This document shows positions 1-14,209 of a stretch of 64,000 nt of DNA, piece by piece (the stretch's first letter is position 1; every line of letters begins with the position of its first letter). The notes under the pieces are model-generated. The model had not been told where the DNA came from. It made no database searches and saw only the letters and a list, made by a program, of their open reading frames with translations. The position numbers and the translations under genes were made by a program. This stretch comes from Haemonchus contortus (Eukaryota > Nematoda > Chromadorea > Rhabditida > Trichostrongylidae), in the NCBI GenBank assembly GCA_000469685.2, contig LS997566.1, positions 1,950,061-2,014,060 of the forward strand, given 5' to 3'.

Positions 1-149
1 TGACTGAACCATTCAAAGGCGAAGACTCGCGGTTGAGTGCCCTACCGGCTTCTATTCTGATCCCAAAAATGTGTTCTAGCTTTTCTTTTGTCGTCAGACC
101 AGCCATGAATTAGACAAATCTGGAAACATCGAACCGACCTTGGAAGAGT

Positions 150-235
150 ATAAGATTTGTTTGGCCCGGGCAAGTATCCGGAATTCGATCCCGGAGCATG
201 TCTGGTGATAAGGCGCTTGTCTCGGTCAAGCAGAG
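150..235 (-). mobile_element. SINE head fragment
   Basis: On the minus strand GGGATCGAATTCCGGATACT followed by TGCCCGGGCC matches the B-box region of the SINE head at 9.3 and 57.7 kb. The flanking TTATCACCAGACATGCTCC is tRNA-like. No 3' body follows, so the copy is truncated. Confidence 0.4.
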
Positions 236-2639
236 ATTTTTCCAAAACAGGGATTCAGTAAAGAGAAATGAGTATAGCAGTCCTACAGCCATGAAGTTGG
301 AAAAAGAAGCAAAACAGAAATGACAGATGTAAATTAACCGAGCCCACGCAACATTACTGCTGAGCATATGGTTACTTGTTTTGCATGAGATCAAATTACT
401 AACAAGGAACTAATTCAGAGTGTTGAAAGCAAATGTTAAACAGGCACGGCACGCTCATGTGATTTATCGCTGTTTTCCATGAGGGACAAACAAAGATTTC
501 AAGCAAAAAGTCTCTAAATTTCGAGCCCCAAGAAGAAGTCCATAGATCCTCAAAAGACGTAACCTTCTAGCATTGTTATCGATAAATGCTTCTTCAGATT
601 GATTCCTGATGCGGCTACTAGTAAGTCAGTTCAGTGGAAGTTGAATACATGGTGTATCGCTAAGCCGAACCGATCGATATTCAGAATGACACTGAGACTG
701 ATGAGCTGATAGTGTCTTTGGTGTTCTTCTGCTTAGGGCCGAATAGAACTCTGATTTCCATGCAAGAGTTTCAAGAAACCCACTGTTAAAAACTCGAGTC
801 CCTGAAACAGGAGGATTCTGTTCAATGCTTGGCTTGGGGATTCAGTGGCGATACATTTAAGCCTCAAACATCATGAAATTTGGAAACAGCACCTAGTTTA
901 GGTCCAGATAGCAACCCCACCCACACCAGGTCAGCAGCCGTTTGGTGTGAGAGAACGCAGGCCATACGACGAAGTGCGGGTCAAAGAGCTAGCCTACTCA
1001 GATGCTGCACACGCTTTATTTCTAGGACGAAGCGTGGGATGAAAGCGGAGCCTAAACACCCAATCTCCACGGCGTTTACATACAAACACCAAACTTCGTC
1101 CCACAAGCTATATTGGCTGTGGTTTCCCTTTCAACGCAGAGGAGTCAAAATTTCTGATGTTACAAACTATCATGCCAATGAGTATTGGAGACCACTTCCA
1201 CGATTGTCGAAGTGCGCCTGAACGTACAAGTAACAGAACCACTGGTGGAATTCAAATGTGAAAAAAGAAATTAAGAATCTTGGGAAAAAGCGACGTTCGC
1301 TTGTTATTTGTCCGTTGAAGCTGCAATATCAGAACGATCTAGAAAACTGGATGAGTCTCCGCTTCTGACTTTTAGCGATGTTCAAACAAAATACGATGAA
1401 ATCCAGAAACGAAAATCCGAGGGAAAACATCTGTACGCCAAAACAACGATTTTGCAGAGGTAGCTCCACGCCTTTCAATTTCCATTTTACTCGTTTCACG
1501 CTTCATTGCTCTATTACATATGAAAAGGTGAGACGAAATGCACAACATGAAAAATTCTGTCTGATTATGGATGGGGTCGAAAAAGTTGGAAAGTGAAGAT
1601 CGCCTGAGATTCCTCTCCGGTAGCGTGACGAGCGTAAGGGTAGACACCACGTTGATTACCAGCCACCCTGCCTCGATCACTGTGCCTTCGCTTTCTAAAA
1701 ACCTATCACCCACCCACTTGGAAATGGAATGAAAGGGTCGGGGCGTGCCCCCCCCCCCCCCCACGATAAGTCGCACCCTCTCATTTCAGATTCATCAGAC
1801 AGAACTACAAAATAACATGAATCCAAAACCTGAAAAGGTCAATTCGAAAGGAGAGGGCATTCTCATTCCTCGTTAGGTGCGGTGGAACAAACCAAAAACC
1901 TCTGGAATGTTTTCCTTTATACTGCTATGCCATTTGAGTTCAAGGAGCGGGTTGTACTGAGCTTAAGAAACCCGGGATTCGAAAAAGTGATCATGAGTGT
2001 GTGAGAGTGCGCCACTTGCCACTACACAACCTCTGCTCTTACCTATCAACATACGCTGGGAGAACGGGTGGCAGAAAAAAATTGTCGCAAGCTGGGATGA
2101 CCTGATATCAAACAATCTATCAAAGCTTCATAATGGCCAAATCCACATTTCGGCAACTAATCCCATTTTTGTCTGGAAACTGTCTGGAAGGGATAAGTGG
2201 GTGAGACACATACATGCTGAGTAGACAGAGCCTCTAATGGACCAGTGTTTATAATGGCAAAGCTAGCAGGGTGAAAGTCTTGGGAATTCACGTTGCTGAC
2301 ACTTCATGCCATAGGGGGAAGTCAACAAATTGGTCAAAAGGTAACCTGTGATGAAACCTGCTCCTGTGATGAACATTCCGCTATTTGATCTGGAAGGTCG
2401 AGAAGGTAAAGAAAAGTCTATCAGAAGGCATTCAAACATTTTCGGGAAAGCACACAGAACACTGCTCTTTCGTGGAGACGATCGGAACGAGCACTGAAAT
2501 TCAATTTCGAGTTATGGATAAAGTCGAAAGTGGATTTATGCAGGGTACGCAGTGGCCAGAGTAGAGGTGCTCTTGCCCTCCTGGAAAGAGCCTGCTAAGA
2601 TGTAATTGGAAACGTAAGTTGGTTAGGTACGTATAAACA

Positions 2640-2720
2640 TAATTTTGAGTCACCGACAGGACTAGAACGCAGATCCACGCTTTTCGGGTGTCATACTCAT
2701 CCGTTGCTCTACAGAGGGAT
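2640..2720 (-). repeat. tRNA-like sequence (probable SINE or tRNA pseudogene)
   Basis: On the minus strand CTCTGTAGAGCAACGGATGA looks like a D-arm and A box, and GTTCTAGTCCTGTCGGTGAC like a B box and T-arm. The acceptor stem does not pair well, so I do not call a tRNA gene. Similar tRNA-like pieces occur at about 11960-12040 (+) and 12140-12220 (-). Confidence 0.35.
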
Positions 2721-5700
2721 TTTCGGGGGTCCAATCAAAGAACTGATTACGTCCGAAGAAGCATACATACAGCTTCGTGTAGAGCTCGAAATTGAAGGAA
2801 TTGCCATAATCTTAATACACTCTGTAAGCGTAGTGAAGAACTATCCAAGGAGACCCTAAAAACATTTGCGTGGTCCACCTAGGCACAGGAATTCCATCAC
2901 AAACCTGAACGAAGGACGAATCCAGGTCGCATCCGAACAGAAAGCGACCTTTCCCCTTCTACATTTTCAGCAAATTTGCTTCCAGCCAATTAATTTCATG
3001 AAATTCGGAAACTTATTTGGCTTGCAGTAACCTATTTTCAACCTACTTCCTTTCAACTAAAGCGAGCAGACCTTCTACGTATATGACAATCATTCGCAAA
3101 GGAAGCCATTGGAGAGAGCCTGAGTACGTTGTTGACGAGGTCAGAAAGCATTTTTTTGTAAAAAAAAAAGCAAAGAAAGCGTATTGAAAATGACGGGTGT
3201 TGGAATTTGATCTCTCCTAGCCACCCATCCGCTTTGCAAGGGGCACCCGTCTGGTCTGCAAAATGCAATTGGATCGGCTAATGCATGAAACGCTTTTAGT
3301 GAGAAACAAAAAACGTCTAAGAATCTTCCTAAGGATGTCTTAGTTAATAATCCTATGTAGATACGGTATATACCATACAGCCAGAGAATTAGCAATAATG
3401 GAATGGTAAGAAGTAGTCAGAAGCCGTTATTATTCCAGAAGGACATTGAATTAATATTCACAAATGACGTTTTTGCCTTCATGGTGAATCAGTCCCATGG
3501 AAGATGCATTTTTTTGCACTTCCCTTACTCAATAATTTAATTTTATTGGAAAGAAAAGCATTATTAATTATAAAATAGTTTCTCTTACGATAACGTAGGA
3601 GGAAAGTCATATATCTTTCAGGTGACTCAGTAAAAAAAGTGTCTCGTAGAGCTAAAAAAGACCGTTTAAACCGGGTAGACGGATAAAAATGAGATTTGCA
3701 GGCGTGGTTGATTGGGCGGAAAATTCAAAAAACCGTCAGGTTGAAAATCTCACCAATCGAGGCCCATCGATCGTTGCTTATTCGGCTAAGAGCTAAGTTA
3801 TTCAGCTTATCTAGTAAGTTAGTCCAACAGGAACATTATCAGCTCCTCCAATCGGCTTGCAATCGCCCCAGTCAGACTCGCCTATACAGTAAGCCTACAC
3901 AGTTGCTTCGTGGAAAGGGTGATCTCGACAATATGACTGATATCAAGAAACCAGAAATGGATGACCAAGAAACATTGTCCCCCACCCAATTTTAGACTGA
4001 AACTTTTCCACTGAAACTTTTCTTCACAGGACCATTTTCTTCATCTCTTCTTACTGTACACTTTGACAAAATTGCACTTCGTATCGGAATGACATCACAT
4101 TTCCCACTTTTTCTAAATAGTTTCCACATAGGTGCTTAATTCACCCGTTACCTGTAGGCCTATCTCCCATAAAAATGTTACCTAGCTCTTAGAGTAAATG
4201 TTTTCGGATCGTGATGTAAATTTGAATCAATCGACAAACTCTGAATCCCTGCACTATAAGGGGTGTGGTCTGTGGGCGGTATTCAGTGGATGAGAAGAAA
4301 GACTCCTCAAAGGTCCGACTCGAATCGAAAAAAAAAACATTACATAGTTTGCCTAATAAAATGGGGCTCAGTTCAGAAATTATCATCGGGGACAAGGATT
4401 TATCGAAGTTCATTTGAAATCATCCGAACACACCTACTGTGAGAACTTTGATACCATCCAGCTAACCTACCGATTAATTTTACAACGCCACAACAACGAA
4501 AACAATCTGCATAGTTTGTTGGTTCTATATATCAGGAGAGTTAATACTGAAAACATGTCAAATACGAAGGAACTCACATTTCGCATTCCTTTTGCTTCCT
4601 TTCGATGGAACAGCCTACTCCCGAGTATAAGCAAAACGAATTGGGACGGAATTTAGATGAACAGCAATTTCTAGAAGACACCACGAACGAAAGAGATTTA
4701 TTCTTCGAAAACCCTTGCACAGTTCAATCAAAAATTTGAGTGAACGAAAAAATAAAAAAAAGGACCGAGAGCGGAACGAGAAAAGGCGATAAAAGTGGAC
4801 CACGGAATGAACCGGAGATCAGAGCACTTTTGACGCGAGCCGGTGACGGCCAGGTGATCTCCTAGCGACATTCGGGTATGGTGAGATGTGGAAAGTTTGC
4901 CCTCTAAGGTGAAGGGTGATCGATATATGGACCATAAGTGTGGAGGGGATTGCAAGTTTGTTCGATGGAGCCTCAAAAGATGGGCCCAGAAAGGCGGACC
5001 ACTTTGCTAGGTGAAAAGGATCGTCAGGTCAAGGGAGCAGAGATTGCTTTTGATGTGAGGACGTTCAACGAATACTGAAGCTTCATCAGACAAGAAATTG
5101 GCGTCAGCAGAAGAGAGCAACATCAAAGGCTTCTCCCCTTAAAAACTGACAAAAACTTTTTTATGATCGTAGGACATGAAAGCCCGGTATAAGAGGCTGA
5201 AGTGTCGCAAGGTAAATATTTTTGTCTTACAGAAATACAAAGACCGGTAGTAGTCTAACCAAGACGGAGTTGAGAGGGCTGCCAGGAGTGGCCACAAAAA
5301 CAAGCCAGAATTTTGAGGAATCTTACCACTATAGAAAAAGGGGAGGAGGCTACTTCCACTTTTTTTTCTGATTTAGAAACCTATTTCAGAAGCTTATTAT
5401 CAAGAGTCAACAGATTCGTTAACCGCACCGGGAAAAAAGTACATAGACCAGTAGGGGAAATGAAAATTGTGAAGGCAGTCTGGGTACCAGATGTGGCACG
5501 GCAAGCGCTCAGAGATCATGAAATAAACAGCTCGCTCGATTCCGGAATATTGCAGCTAGTACGGAAGTATGCCTGATAGCTAAAGAAGCGGTCCCATCGC
5601 TTCCAACTTCAAACGGGGAAGGTAGACGGGTCCAAGTAGAAAAGCCTTTCCCATCACCTTGAAGCCGTACAGAAGGGTTGCCTAGTGAAAGCTGAACCGT

Positions 5701-8700
5701 GACTGCTTTGTCCCAGTCTCACACTCATGATTTTTTGTCCAGTTGAGAATAAACCTAGACTGGAGGCAAAAAAGGAAAGGGGAGGGAAAAATATGGAACG
5801 ACCCATCGAGAAAAGACGGTAGGCTTTGAAGCATAGAGCAAGCAACCAAGATGTGCACCGTGGAGAAGGAGAAGGGGTTTTTTCAGAATCTGAAACGAAG
5901 GCAGGAGATCAGATCCGGATACATCAAATGACATAGAGGGAGGGGAAGACTATATTACAGAATTTTTTGTTTCCGGTGACTTTTAGAACCTGGTGGTGCT
6001 TGACAGATTTCTTCAACTCTATTCAGTTCAAGCGAAAGTGAATTCCTAAAGGCTCCAGAGGAATGGTTTAAAAAGTACAATGAATTGAAAGCAACAACCT
6101 ACCCGCTCCCCCCTTACTTAGGCAAATTTTGGACAGAACTACAACTCTCCTTCTTTCAGGGTAGGCTGAAAGCTTCGAAGAGACTTGATTCGATCTTATA
6201 GGAGTTCATCAGTAGCAGAAAAAGCCGTTCCGAACCTAACGCCCGGCCCTACATTAGCATCTGCAGCGATCGAATTACCATATTTGGCGTGTGCTTCCTT
6301 ATGACGTCAAGAAGAACTGAAAGACAAATTGATGCCTCAGGGTGAATCTCAAACACCATCAGTCTATGTGGAAAGTGATGGGAGAGTGAAGAAGAGAGCA
6401 TTATAAGAAAAAAAACCTCTGTTGTACCCAATGTAGTCCAGTACTAGATATTAATAACACACACTGTAAGGCCTGTAGAGCTATTATAGCCCATCTTTAG
6501 GGCCTATCAACCGTCATAATGTCAACAACCCTCACAATTTATCCGAAAGCATAAAATTACTTGCAAAATGGTCCGCATTGCAAGGATGCGCCACGCCTCC
6601 CACTATTGACTGGAAATAGTTGAGAACGTACCTCTAGTGCACGATAAGAGCAGGAGATCTACATATTACTCTCTGACGATAACAAGGGCAGATCCCGCAG
6701 TCTGTAGTCGGGAACAACAGTAATCGAGCACTGCCTTAGGAACCCTCCCATGCGAGAAGCTATTCGATTGTCCTCTTGCTTTGCGTCATCTGTTTTGCAT
6801 GGGAAAGGGTTACTCACTCCATACCCCAGAGCTTCGTTAAGCGAAACTATGGCTTCTTTCCTGAGATACGAACGACTATGCAGAAAAACACTCGTTAGCT
6901 ACTGCAACTTTGCAAAAGCTAAATTCAATCGCTGTTTTGCAATCCTCAAAAGGACTAAGGGCAGGCTAATTTGCTGATTTTTCCAAGAAGATGATTCGAT
7001 TCAATGCAGCTCATCTTCGTCGGTGAAAAGTTATAAATGCAGCATAATAGGCACACAACGGTCTAGTCATCCCTCACAGATTAGCTGGAGCAGTTTGTGG
7101 AGAGACAGAGCAAGTTCTAGAAAATCCCGTACTAAAGTGATACCATATGTCGCGACAATGTATGTTTCACTAATCAAAATACAAAGTTTCACAAAAGTAG
7201 CGGATATGAAGGGTAGAGTCTTAGGCTATCCTCAGTTCAGTCAATTCCCTTCTTGGTGACTACCGGTTCGCACTACAATACCTCCATTCTATTTTTTTCT
7301 ATTATAAATGAGATGTCATAGATTAAATAGACGTTGTGGTGGTATGGTTGCCAATGAGAAGATATTCATGCGGAGGTGCAGAGATAGTAGAGGAGTATCC
7401 AAAAAATTAAGACACTGTTGAAATGATCTTGAATAGAGAAAAGTGACCGAATAAGGAAGATACTGTTTGAGGAAGCATGGCGCATTCCGTCCAACAAAAT
7501 GCCGAATTGTTTCCGCAGGTGAAGCAGACAGAAATTTCAGAGCGAGGAAAAGAAGAATCATTACAAGCAGAAGATGACAGAATCATCTCAAAAAAGAAAT
7601 AAAGAGGAAGAGAAACAAAATCATGTATGTCATCGACGATGTTTTTCGTGATCTACTTGAAAGATTTTTTGAAAGGGACAGTGTTTTTTCACAGTACTGA
7701 ATTATCTTCTAATAATACCAAATACAAACAAATGCTTACAGTACATAACGAGACTTCCATTGAATGTAAGGGAGTACATTAGGCTCCTACAAGAAGGTAA
7801 CAGCGTGTTGTTGAGTGTTGTTTTCCCGAAGGAGCGAAGTCTCATTTGAATAATTGTGGTAATCAGGGTTCCGACAAGCATAAGCATGAGCAACTACTGT
7901 GCTGCAGCTACTCACTTGTTTACCAGTTGCACAAACGGGGTAGGGGTAGACACGATGGGGAGAGCTTAAGAAAAACGCAATAACGATATCAAAACGACTA
8001 GCCATCTTATGGTGAAATGATCCCAATGGGATGATTTGCCATCCGAGAAACACAACTTATTATACATATTAAGACTTACCATGATCCGCAGCTACTACGT
8101 AGCAGTCCTAATATCTGGTTCATCGTCCACAACGATAAACAACTGTCATTAACGGAGACTAGTCACTATTTTTTGTTTTTGTTTCTTGGGAAAAAATATC
8201 TGCGATTAAGCTGACCTTTATGAGAGAATTCCCTTTCTCTGCTAAAATCGACAACATCCATGGCAAATAGACCCCTGTGATCTCAAAACGCTATCCACAG
8301 AAAACATAATTTTGCTTCAAGAGGAGCAAAATTCATTCAAAGCAAGATAATCGAAGGACTAACAATCTGTGGAAGGGAATTGCTAGATTTTTTTGTACAG
8401 GAATAGAAACCGATGACAAGTAAGCTCTACTGGGAAGTATCATCCGTAAACAAGTCACTTGAAGCTCTTAATCGTCCCAGGATATTCAATCTCTCAAAGT
8501 ATTCGAAGAAAAAGCGATTGGAATGAAAACATTTCAGTGCACTCGCTGGTGAAAAAAATTGAAAAAGCCACAACGATGAAAGAAACATGTAAAACATATG
8601 GTGCGAGCAATTCAGTGCCAGGGAAGCGACTGTAACGAGCAGCCCGGTGGTCAGATCGATTCCGTCAAAGGTCAAACAGACTTAAGGAATTCTATTACGG

Positions 8701-9127
8701 GATTGGTAATTAGTAATCGCGTATATTTTTATAGGCAACTACTTTTTTTTACAAAAAAAAACATTTATCAAGTTATGATATGTTGTCCATAAATCACTGA
8801 GTACATTGCCTATAAATATAAATCACTTTGAAAAACTGGTAGTCATTTTTTTGAGATAGAGGTATAAAGTACTTAGAAAAAATACAATTACTGAATTGCC
8901 AACCCAATAGAGTGACTATTCAGGACTAAAACATGAACGAATGAAAAAGCTTGCTCTGGTTGCTAAAAAACAGGTCGAAGACATTTTGAAGCTATCATGA
9001 AATAAGCGTAATTCGTGGCGCAATCCAAATGGGTCCATACAGGTCAGCTTAATCCCTTATACGAGCAATACAAGTAACCGCACAGGAAAAACGGTAAATG
9101 AATGCGGAAAAATAAAGTCTCTTGCGT

Positions 9128-9360
9128 CAGTCAATCCCGTTTTTGGAATGCGCCCTGCACTCGTCTTTCAATCAGAATCGCAGAGGCGGTTTGAATGTCT
9201 ATGTGACCCATACAATAAATTGCGCTTTCCATCGTATGTCTCATTGTTTTAGTGCTCCCAGATGAGTCTGAGATGCCAGTTTGGGATTAAAGGCTTGGTT
9301 GGTCTGGGCAAGTATCGATCTCAGATTCGATTCCCGGATGTTACTGCGTGACAATTCCAT
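9128..9360 (-). mobile_element. tRNA-derived SINE copy, minus strand
   Basis: Read on the minus strand, TCCGGGAATCGAATC (B box) and GATCGATACTTGCCCAG at 9300-9350 are the head, and CGAGTGCAGGGCGCATTCC at about 9137-9156 is the 3' body. The order matches the copy at 57.7 kb. Confidence 0.6.
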
Positions 9361-9412
9361 AAGCCACTGCCCCCATATGCCCTGAATAATCAAATAGAAC
9401 CTATTTCTCAAC

Positions 9413-9601
9413 ACAGGCACGAAAATTCAGTCCGGCACTCGGCTCTTACAGTAATCCATCACATGTTAATACGCCAATTTTTACCCGTCACATATACGAC
9501 GCGTCGAAAAGGGGCTTCGGGCAAGGACACGGTGGTGGGTGGTGGGATAAGCCAGGGGGTTACTGTAAGAGCCGAGTGCCGGACTGAATTTTCGTTTTAG
9601 T
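9413..9601. mobile_element. Short inverted-repeat MITE with 9-bp target duplication
   Basis: A perfect 36-bp inverted repeat (9419-9454 and 9560-9595, core ACGAAAATTCAGTCCGGCAC) bounds about 105 bp of unrelated sequence. The direct repeat TTTCTCAAC at 9404-9412 and 9602-9610 flanks it as a 9-bp target duplication, which makes the element 189 bp. A 9-bp duplication with this structure fits the Mutator-like superfamily better than Tc1/mariner or hAT. No coding sequence lies inside. Confidence 0.75.
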
Positions 9602-12600
9602 TTTCTCAACTAAAACACTCGAGATTTATATTGCGAGTAAGTTCACACGAATGTCTTCCCGTTCTGACAAAATTATGCTGAGAAAATGCGAGTCCAACAA
9701 GTCAGACAGAACCATTACATTAATTTACACTGGCTGACGATGGAAAATATTGATAGTGCTCTGAAGAGCACGTCGAGGGGTCGTTGTCGGGGTTAGAAGA
9801 GACTGAAAATTATAAAAACTTTCATGACGAAAACTCCTGCGTGGGAAATCAAAAACGCCCCAGTTTCGAACCGAGAACGCCTTTAAAATATTTTATTTTT
9901 CCCGATCTCTCAGAAATGGCATTGACGGATAATGATTCCATGTCCAGAAAAATCAAGCACTGGATAGGCCAACAAATCAACATCTCGGAGGTGAGACTTA
10001 TCCAGCCAAACGAGCTTTTCATCTGCAGAACTCTAACGGGTTGGTATAAGGCTTGCTAATCCTACCCCTTTATTTGCTGTTATAAAGATTAAGTGAAATA
10101 CAGATATCCTAATGGTCCCCAGTGCCTGTTGAATACATGGCACGAAGATGGTATAACCATTTTCAGCCCTATCGATGGCTAGCTTATTCACCTTTACAAA
10201 AGGGCCAGGAGGTCGTTACAAGGGCCAAAAGTTAGCGGTAAAAGAAAGTTGGCAATGGGCGGTCCTGTAAAACCATCTGGCGTTCGGAACTTAGCGTGGA
10301 GATGAGAACGACCTTTAGTTGAGCCGGTTAAGACGGCCTGTCGAGCACAGCTAACTGAATTCGGCTAGCGTTAGCCGCGTAATCTGATTAGAGCTGAGAT
10401 CTGACGACGAGAGAAAAAATCTCCCGAATAGCGGTTTAACGAAGACTCTATATTCGACTGTTATAGGGAAGGGGTGCGGAATGCTCCAAAAAATAACAAA
10501 AAGAGGTTTTAAAAAAGATTTTCGACTTCTTAGACTGACAATGAGTAGGCATCTCGCTTAGCAGCAGAACTTAGAATCGTTATCAAATTTAGAAATCTGT
10601 TAGCGATTGAAGGAAGGAGAAAAATGGTGCTAAACAGTGTCGGAGTGGGCCGTGCAACCTAACTGGGTCCAGAATTGAAAGCGGCGTTGAATGCGCTCAA
10701 GACTGACCCAAAAACATTTCGAGTGTCTCGAAAATTTGGGAAGCTCGCTACAACGTTATGAAAGAGCTTATACTAAAATAAATGAATAAATAAATAATCA
10801 AATGAGTAATGGTACGTTGCAAATAACTATATGTAGATTGAGCCACATACTGGACACTCATGAAGAATCTTGATTGCATCTGAATGCCTGTTTGGCCGAT
10901 ATTATTGCTTACATTAGCCAGACCGATATCTTTCCTACAATAGACAGCATGTTTTTCACGACGAAGTGATCAATAAACAATAAACAATTCAGATGATTGA
11001 CCATATTGGGACGGGAACATTCGCCGGCAACGAATTCCTCCCCAAACGAAAGGCAATGGAAAAAAACTGCACTACCTCACCCACAACGCGAAATCTGGTC
11101 GGCCTGGTGGATCGGAACCGTATGAGAAAAAGAAGCGGGTAGTGCTTGGGCAGGCTCTGCTCCATAGCTACTTCCCTAGCTCTGCCCATTCTGAGAGGCA
11201 GATTGCTAAATTGTCCAGCCTTGCAATTTATGAAACCGACCGCAAACCTCAGTCGAAGATTTCGACTTTACCAGTTGTATCAGTCATAGTCAATCATTAA
11301 TGTCATTATCATGGCTGTTATTTGCTACTTATACTAACTGCTAGCAAAATGCTGGCGATGACCATTCTCTGCATGTGAACACGAATGGAGGTTGCCGAAA
11401 ATGTGTAAGTCCGTTCAAACACCACTCCATACGTTTAGTAGTAGCATGTTATGAGCTCGGAACTCTAGGCGCTTCTGGTCCTCGATATTTTTGCAAGTCG
11501 CCGCTCTTGTATGTATACTCCACTATATCAATTCGTCATTACCCTTCTGTTATCGACAGAATCCCAGGTGAGTGTGATTACCATCAGACTTTCATAAAAT
11601 TCTCTTATAAGGCCAAGGTAGTGAGGGAAGCCCATCTATTGGGTTTGAGCTGATCTCAAGTTAGAGCGTATCATGGAAAATCTGATCACACGAACAATCG
11701 CCTAGCAGCCCTACAGAGCCTTCACAAATCGACTTGACCAAGACCAAAGACCTCTCTTTCTAGTATTGAGACACTTCCTAAATACCTCCCTTCGAAATGT
11801 TCTAAATTGGAAAACATTTCTCAAACACCTTAAACAGACCTGCCGCTAAAAATACAATAGAATAAGGTAATTAATGATATCGTAGAGTAATACGAGACCT
11901 TTCGCTACAGTGACGAGAAACGAATATGCATCACACCGAACGCCTCGACATGCCATACTTGGATCAGTAACCAAGTACAGTGGATAGAGCAAGGACTCAG
12001 CTACAGGTAACAAGCTACGGTATTCGACCGAAGATCATAACTGAATAATGTTTTTGTAGATCGAATGATCGGATATGCATAGGCCAAATCGTATGGTTAA
12101 TGAAATCACTTGTTTATGCGAACTTCTTCATGATTAGCGCTCAAATGGTCATCAAACGCAGGAGTATAGAACCCAGCCCGAATGGTCTAGCATTTGCCTA
12201 CTTTACAGCTATTGGTAAGCGAATAACATGCTATCAATTGTGAAAATGACGGAATTTCCAAGTTATTTCTGTTCAAAACAAATTCGATTTTATAATCAAC
12301 GAAGAACCTTCCCCGAGCTCCATATTCTAAACACTACTCCAATCGGGGCTTTTATAAAACATTTGAAATCAATCCGTCAACACCTTTCCCCCACACTTCC
12401 GACCATTCGTTATGACACGTTATCATCGATACGGTCTCTATCAACAAAGATTCCCTTATGTTATCCATGAAACATTCTACAACCGACAGCATCTAATCCG
12501 CAACGCCTTCATTGTCAGTAAAACCTCCTCAAGCCCTTTATCAGTTTTATCATTTTATCACTTCCTATCTGGCACTATCGAAGTTTTCATACTATAAATG

Positions 12601-13943
12601 TCCCATGTTGAACTTTGTGCTACAAATGCTGACACCAAATTGCTGACTCTAAACGCACAGAACTCAGTGGTGCACGCATTCTAACACCTTATATAACATT
12701 TATCTTTATCATTTCCTATCATCCATTATCACTCTAAACCACCAAAACAGCCAGTTCTCACCGTGAAACAGCTAGACTGTAGGATAAAAGTAAAATTTAA
12801 ACAAGATTCGAACCAAGTAACCGCCACACATAAAAAAATCACAAATATAGATGTTCTTCTGTGCTCCATTCAGATACGGTAGCACTGTTCCTGCTCAACT
12901 ACTACATGAAAAACGATTGGAGATCTTTCTGGAAATCGGCAACTGTATACACATTTTCAAATGCTATACGGCATGAACCCCTCGCATATCTGACTATTAC
13001 CCTATTTCTAGTGCAATTCGCCTCATTTCTAGAACATTTCTACCATCTCTACCGCAGAACATGGTCAAAGTGGTGAAGGCTTATGGGTATTCTGAAAAAA
13101 ATATCGTATGATCAAGATCAATTCATTTATTAACCTGATGTGTCATCGAAAAGCCACTATTGATATTAACTACACATATTCCGAGGATAATGCCTACCTT
13201 TAAAGAATCTACCGAGGATCGTGAAAAACTGACTTGTAAATTGTCAATAAATGATTCTGATATTGTGCAAAACATTTCATGCTGACATTGAATTCAAACC
13301 AAGGCGAAAATGAAGCTTACATTTAGTAGGGTCAATCCACTGCGTTCTAGGACTCTGCACAAAGAGTCAGAACACAGAGGACGGGAGCTTCGCAGGCCTG
13401 TGGGGGCGTATAGAAACATTCCTAGTTGAGGTGATGATTATTTCGTGAGAGCTTAAGAAGAGCACCAGAGTGCAATAAATACTGACCTCGTGCAAAAATT
13501 GGGGCGGAATAGAAATTGACTCTCACAACACTGTCTCGGTAAGAGAGCGAACGCGAAAACGAGTGGAAGCGCCCGGAGCACACCGACCCTCCAACTACAC
13601 ATATCACGGAGAACTTCCGTTGCGCGCATCCGTCGAAGGTATGTCACCACGCCTACTTCGCGCGCGGCGCACCCCACTGAGGTCTCCAGATGACATTACA
13701 GTACCACCAAGTGTCAGTGGAGCGAATGATTTGTATGTGTCCGTATCTTTTCTTTGACTGACTGTCGCGGACCAAGCGCAAATCGTAATTCACTGACAGC
13801 CACGACGTCCGGGGAGACTGGCGTTAGGAACGATTTTGGGTAATCGGTTTGCCGCACGCGGCTGTCCCGGACCATTCATTCGCCGTTATTACAGCTCTAG
13901 CGTTCTTCATATGCTCAATCGATATGCGATCATTATTTTTTGC

Positions 13944-14209
13944 ATAATTCTACTATTAGTACTTTTGTTCTCGAATTTCTTACCTATTGCTGCATCCTGC
14001 TACATTCCTTCGCGCGCGACGGCCTCTCACCGCGACGCGACCATTTCGTTTCTAACGCACCACACCCCGACGTCCGTCAATATCGCGGGCTGACCCGCCG
14101 CATGCGACGGCTGCGGCGTGACCTAGTTTTGACGGACGCTCGCAACGAAGCGAACCCACTATATCACCGCCCGGAACAACTCCAGACGTTGTTTTATAAC
14201 GGAATGTGA
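13944..14209 (+). CDS. Coding-like GC-rich terminal exon, unknown product
   Basis: After a possible acceptor (TACTATTAG ending at about 13955) the frame stays open to TGA at 14207-14209. It has GC-rich third positions unlike the flanking AT-rich DNA. The predicted segment is strongly basic (it includes RRMRRLRRDL) and ends in YNGM. A second frame of the same stretch encodes a hydrophobic run (FCIILLLVLLFSNFLPIAA). A further GC-rich piece at 13.56-13.65 kb ends in a good donor (GAAG/GTATGT) and could be an upstream exon. I recognise no family. It could be a small uncharacterised gene, a lost exon or just a GC-rich island. Confidence 0.2.

Larger units (their letters stand above)
1..13550. other. 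Gene-poor region
   Basis: I found no reading frame here with recognisable protein similarity or a chain of phase-consistent exons. Besides the SINE pieces and the 9.4 kb MITE there is a C15 run at 1748-1762. The frames at 880-1221, 5313-5576 and 9784-10059 are open but without supportable identity. Confidence 0.5.

Noticed and set aside
11950..12040. Possible functional tRNA gene
   Set aside because: A-box and B-box-like stretches are present, but no acceptor stem of seven pairs or clear anticodon arm can be formed; it is treated as a tRNA-derived repeat.
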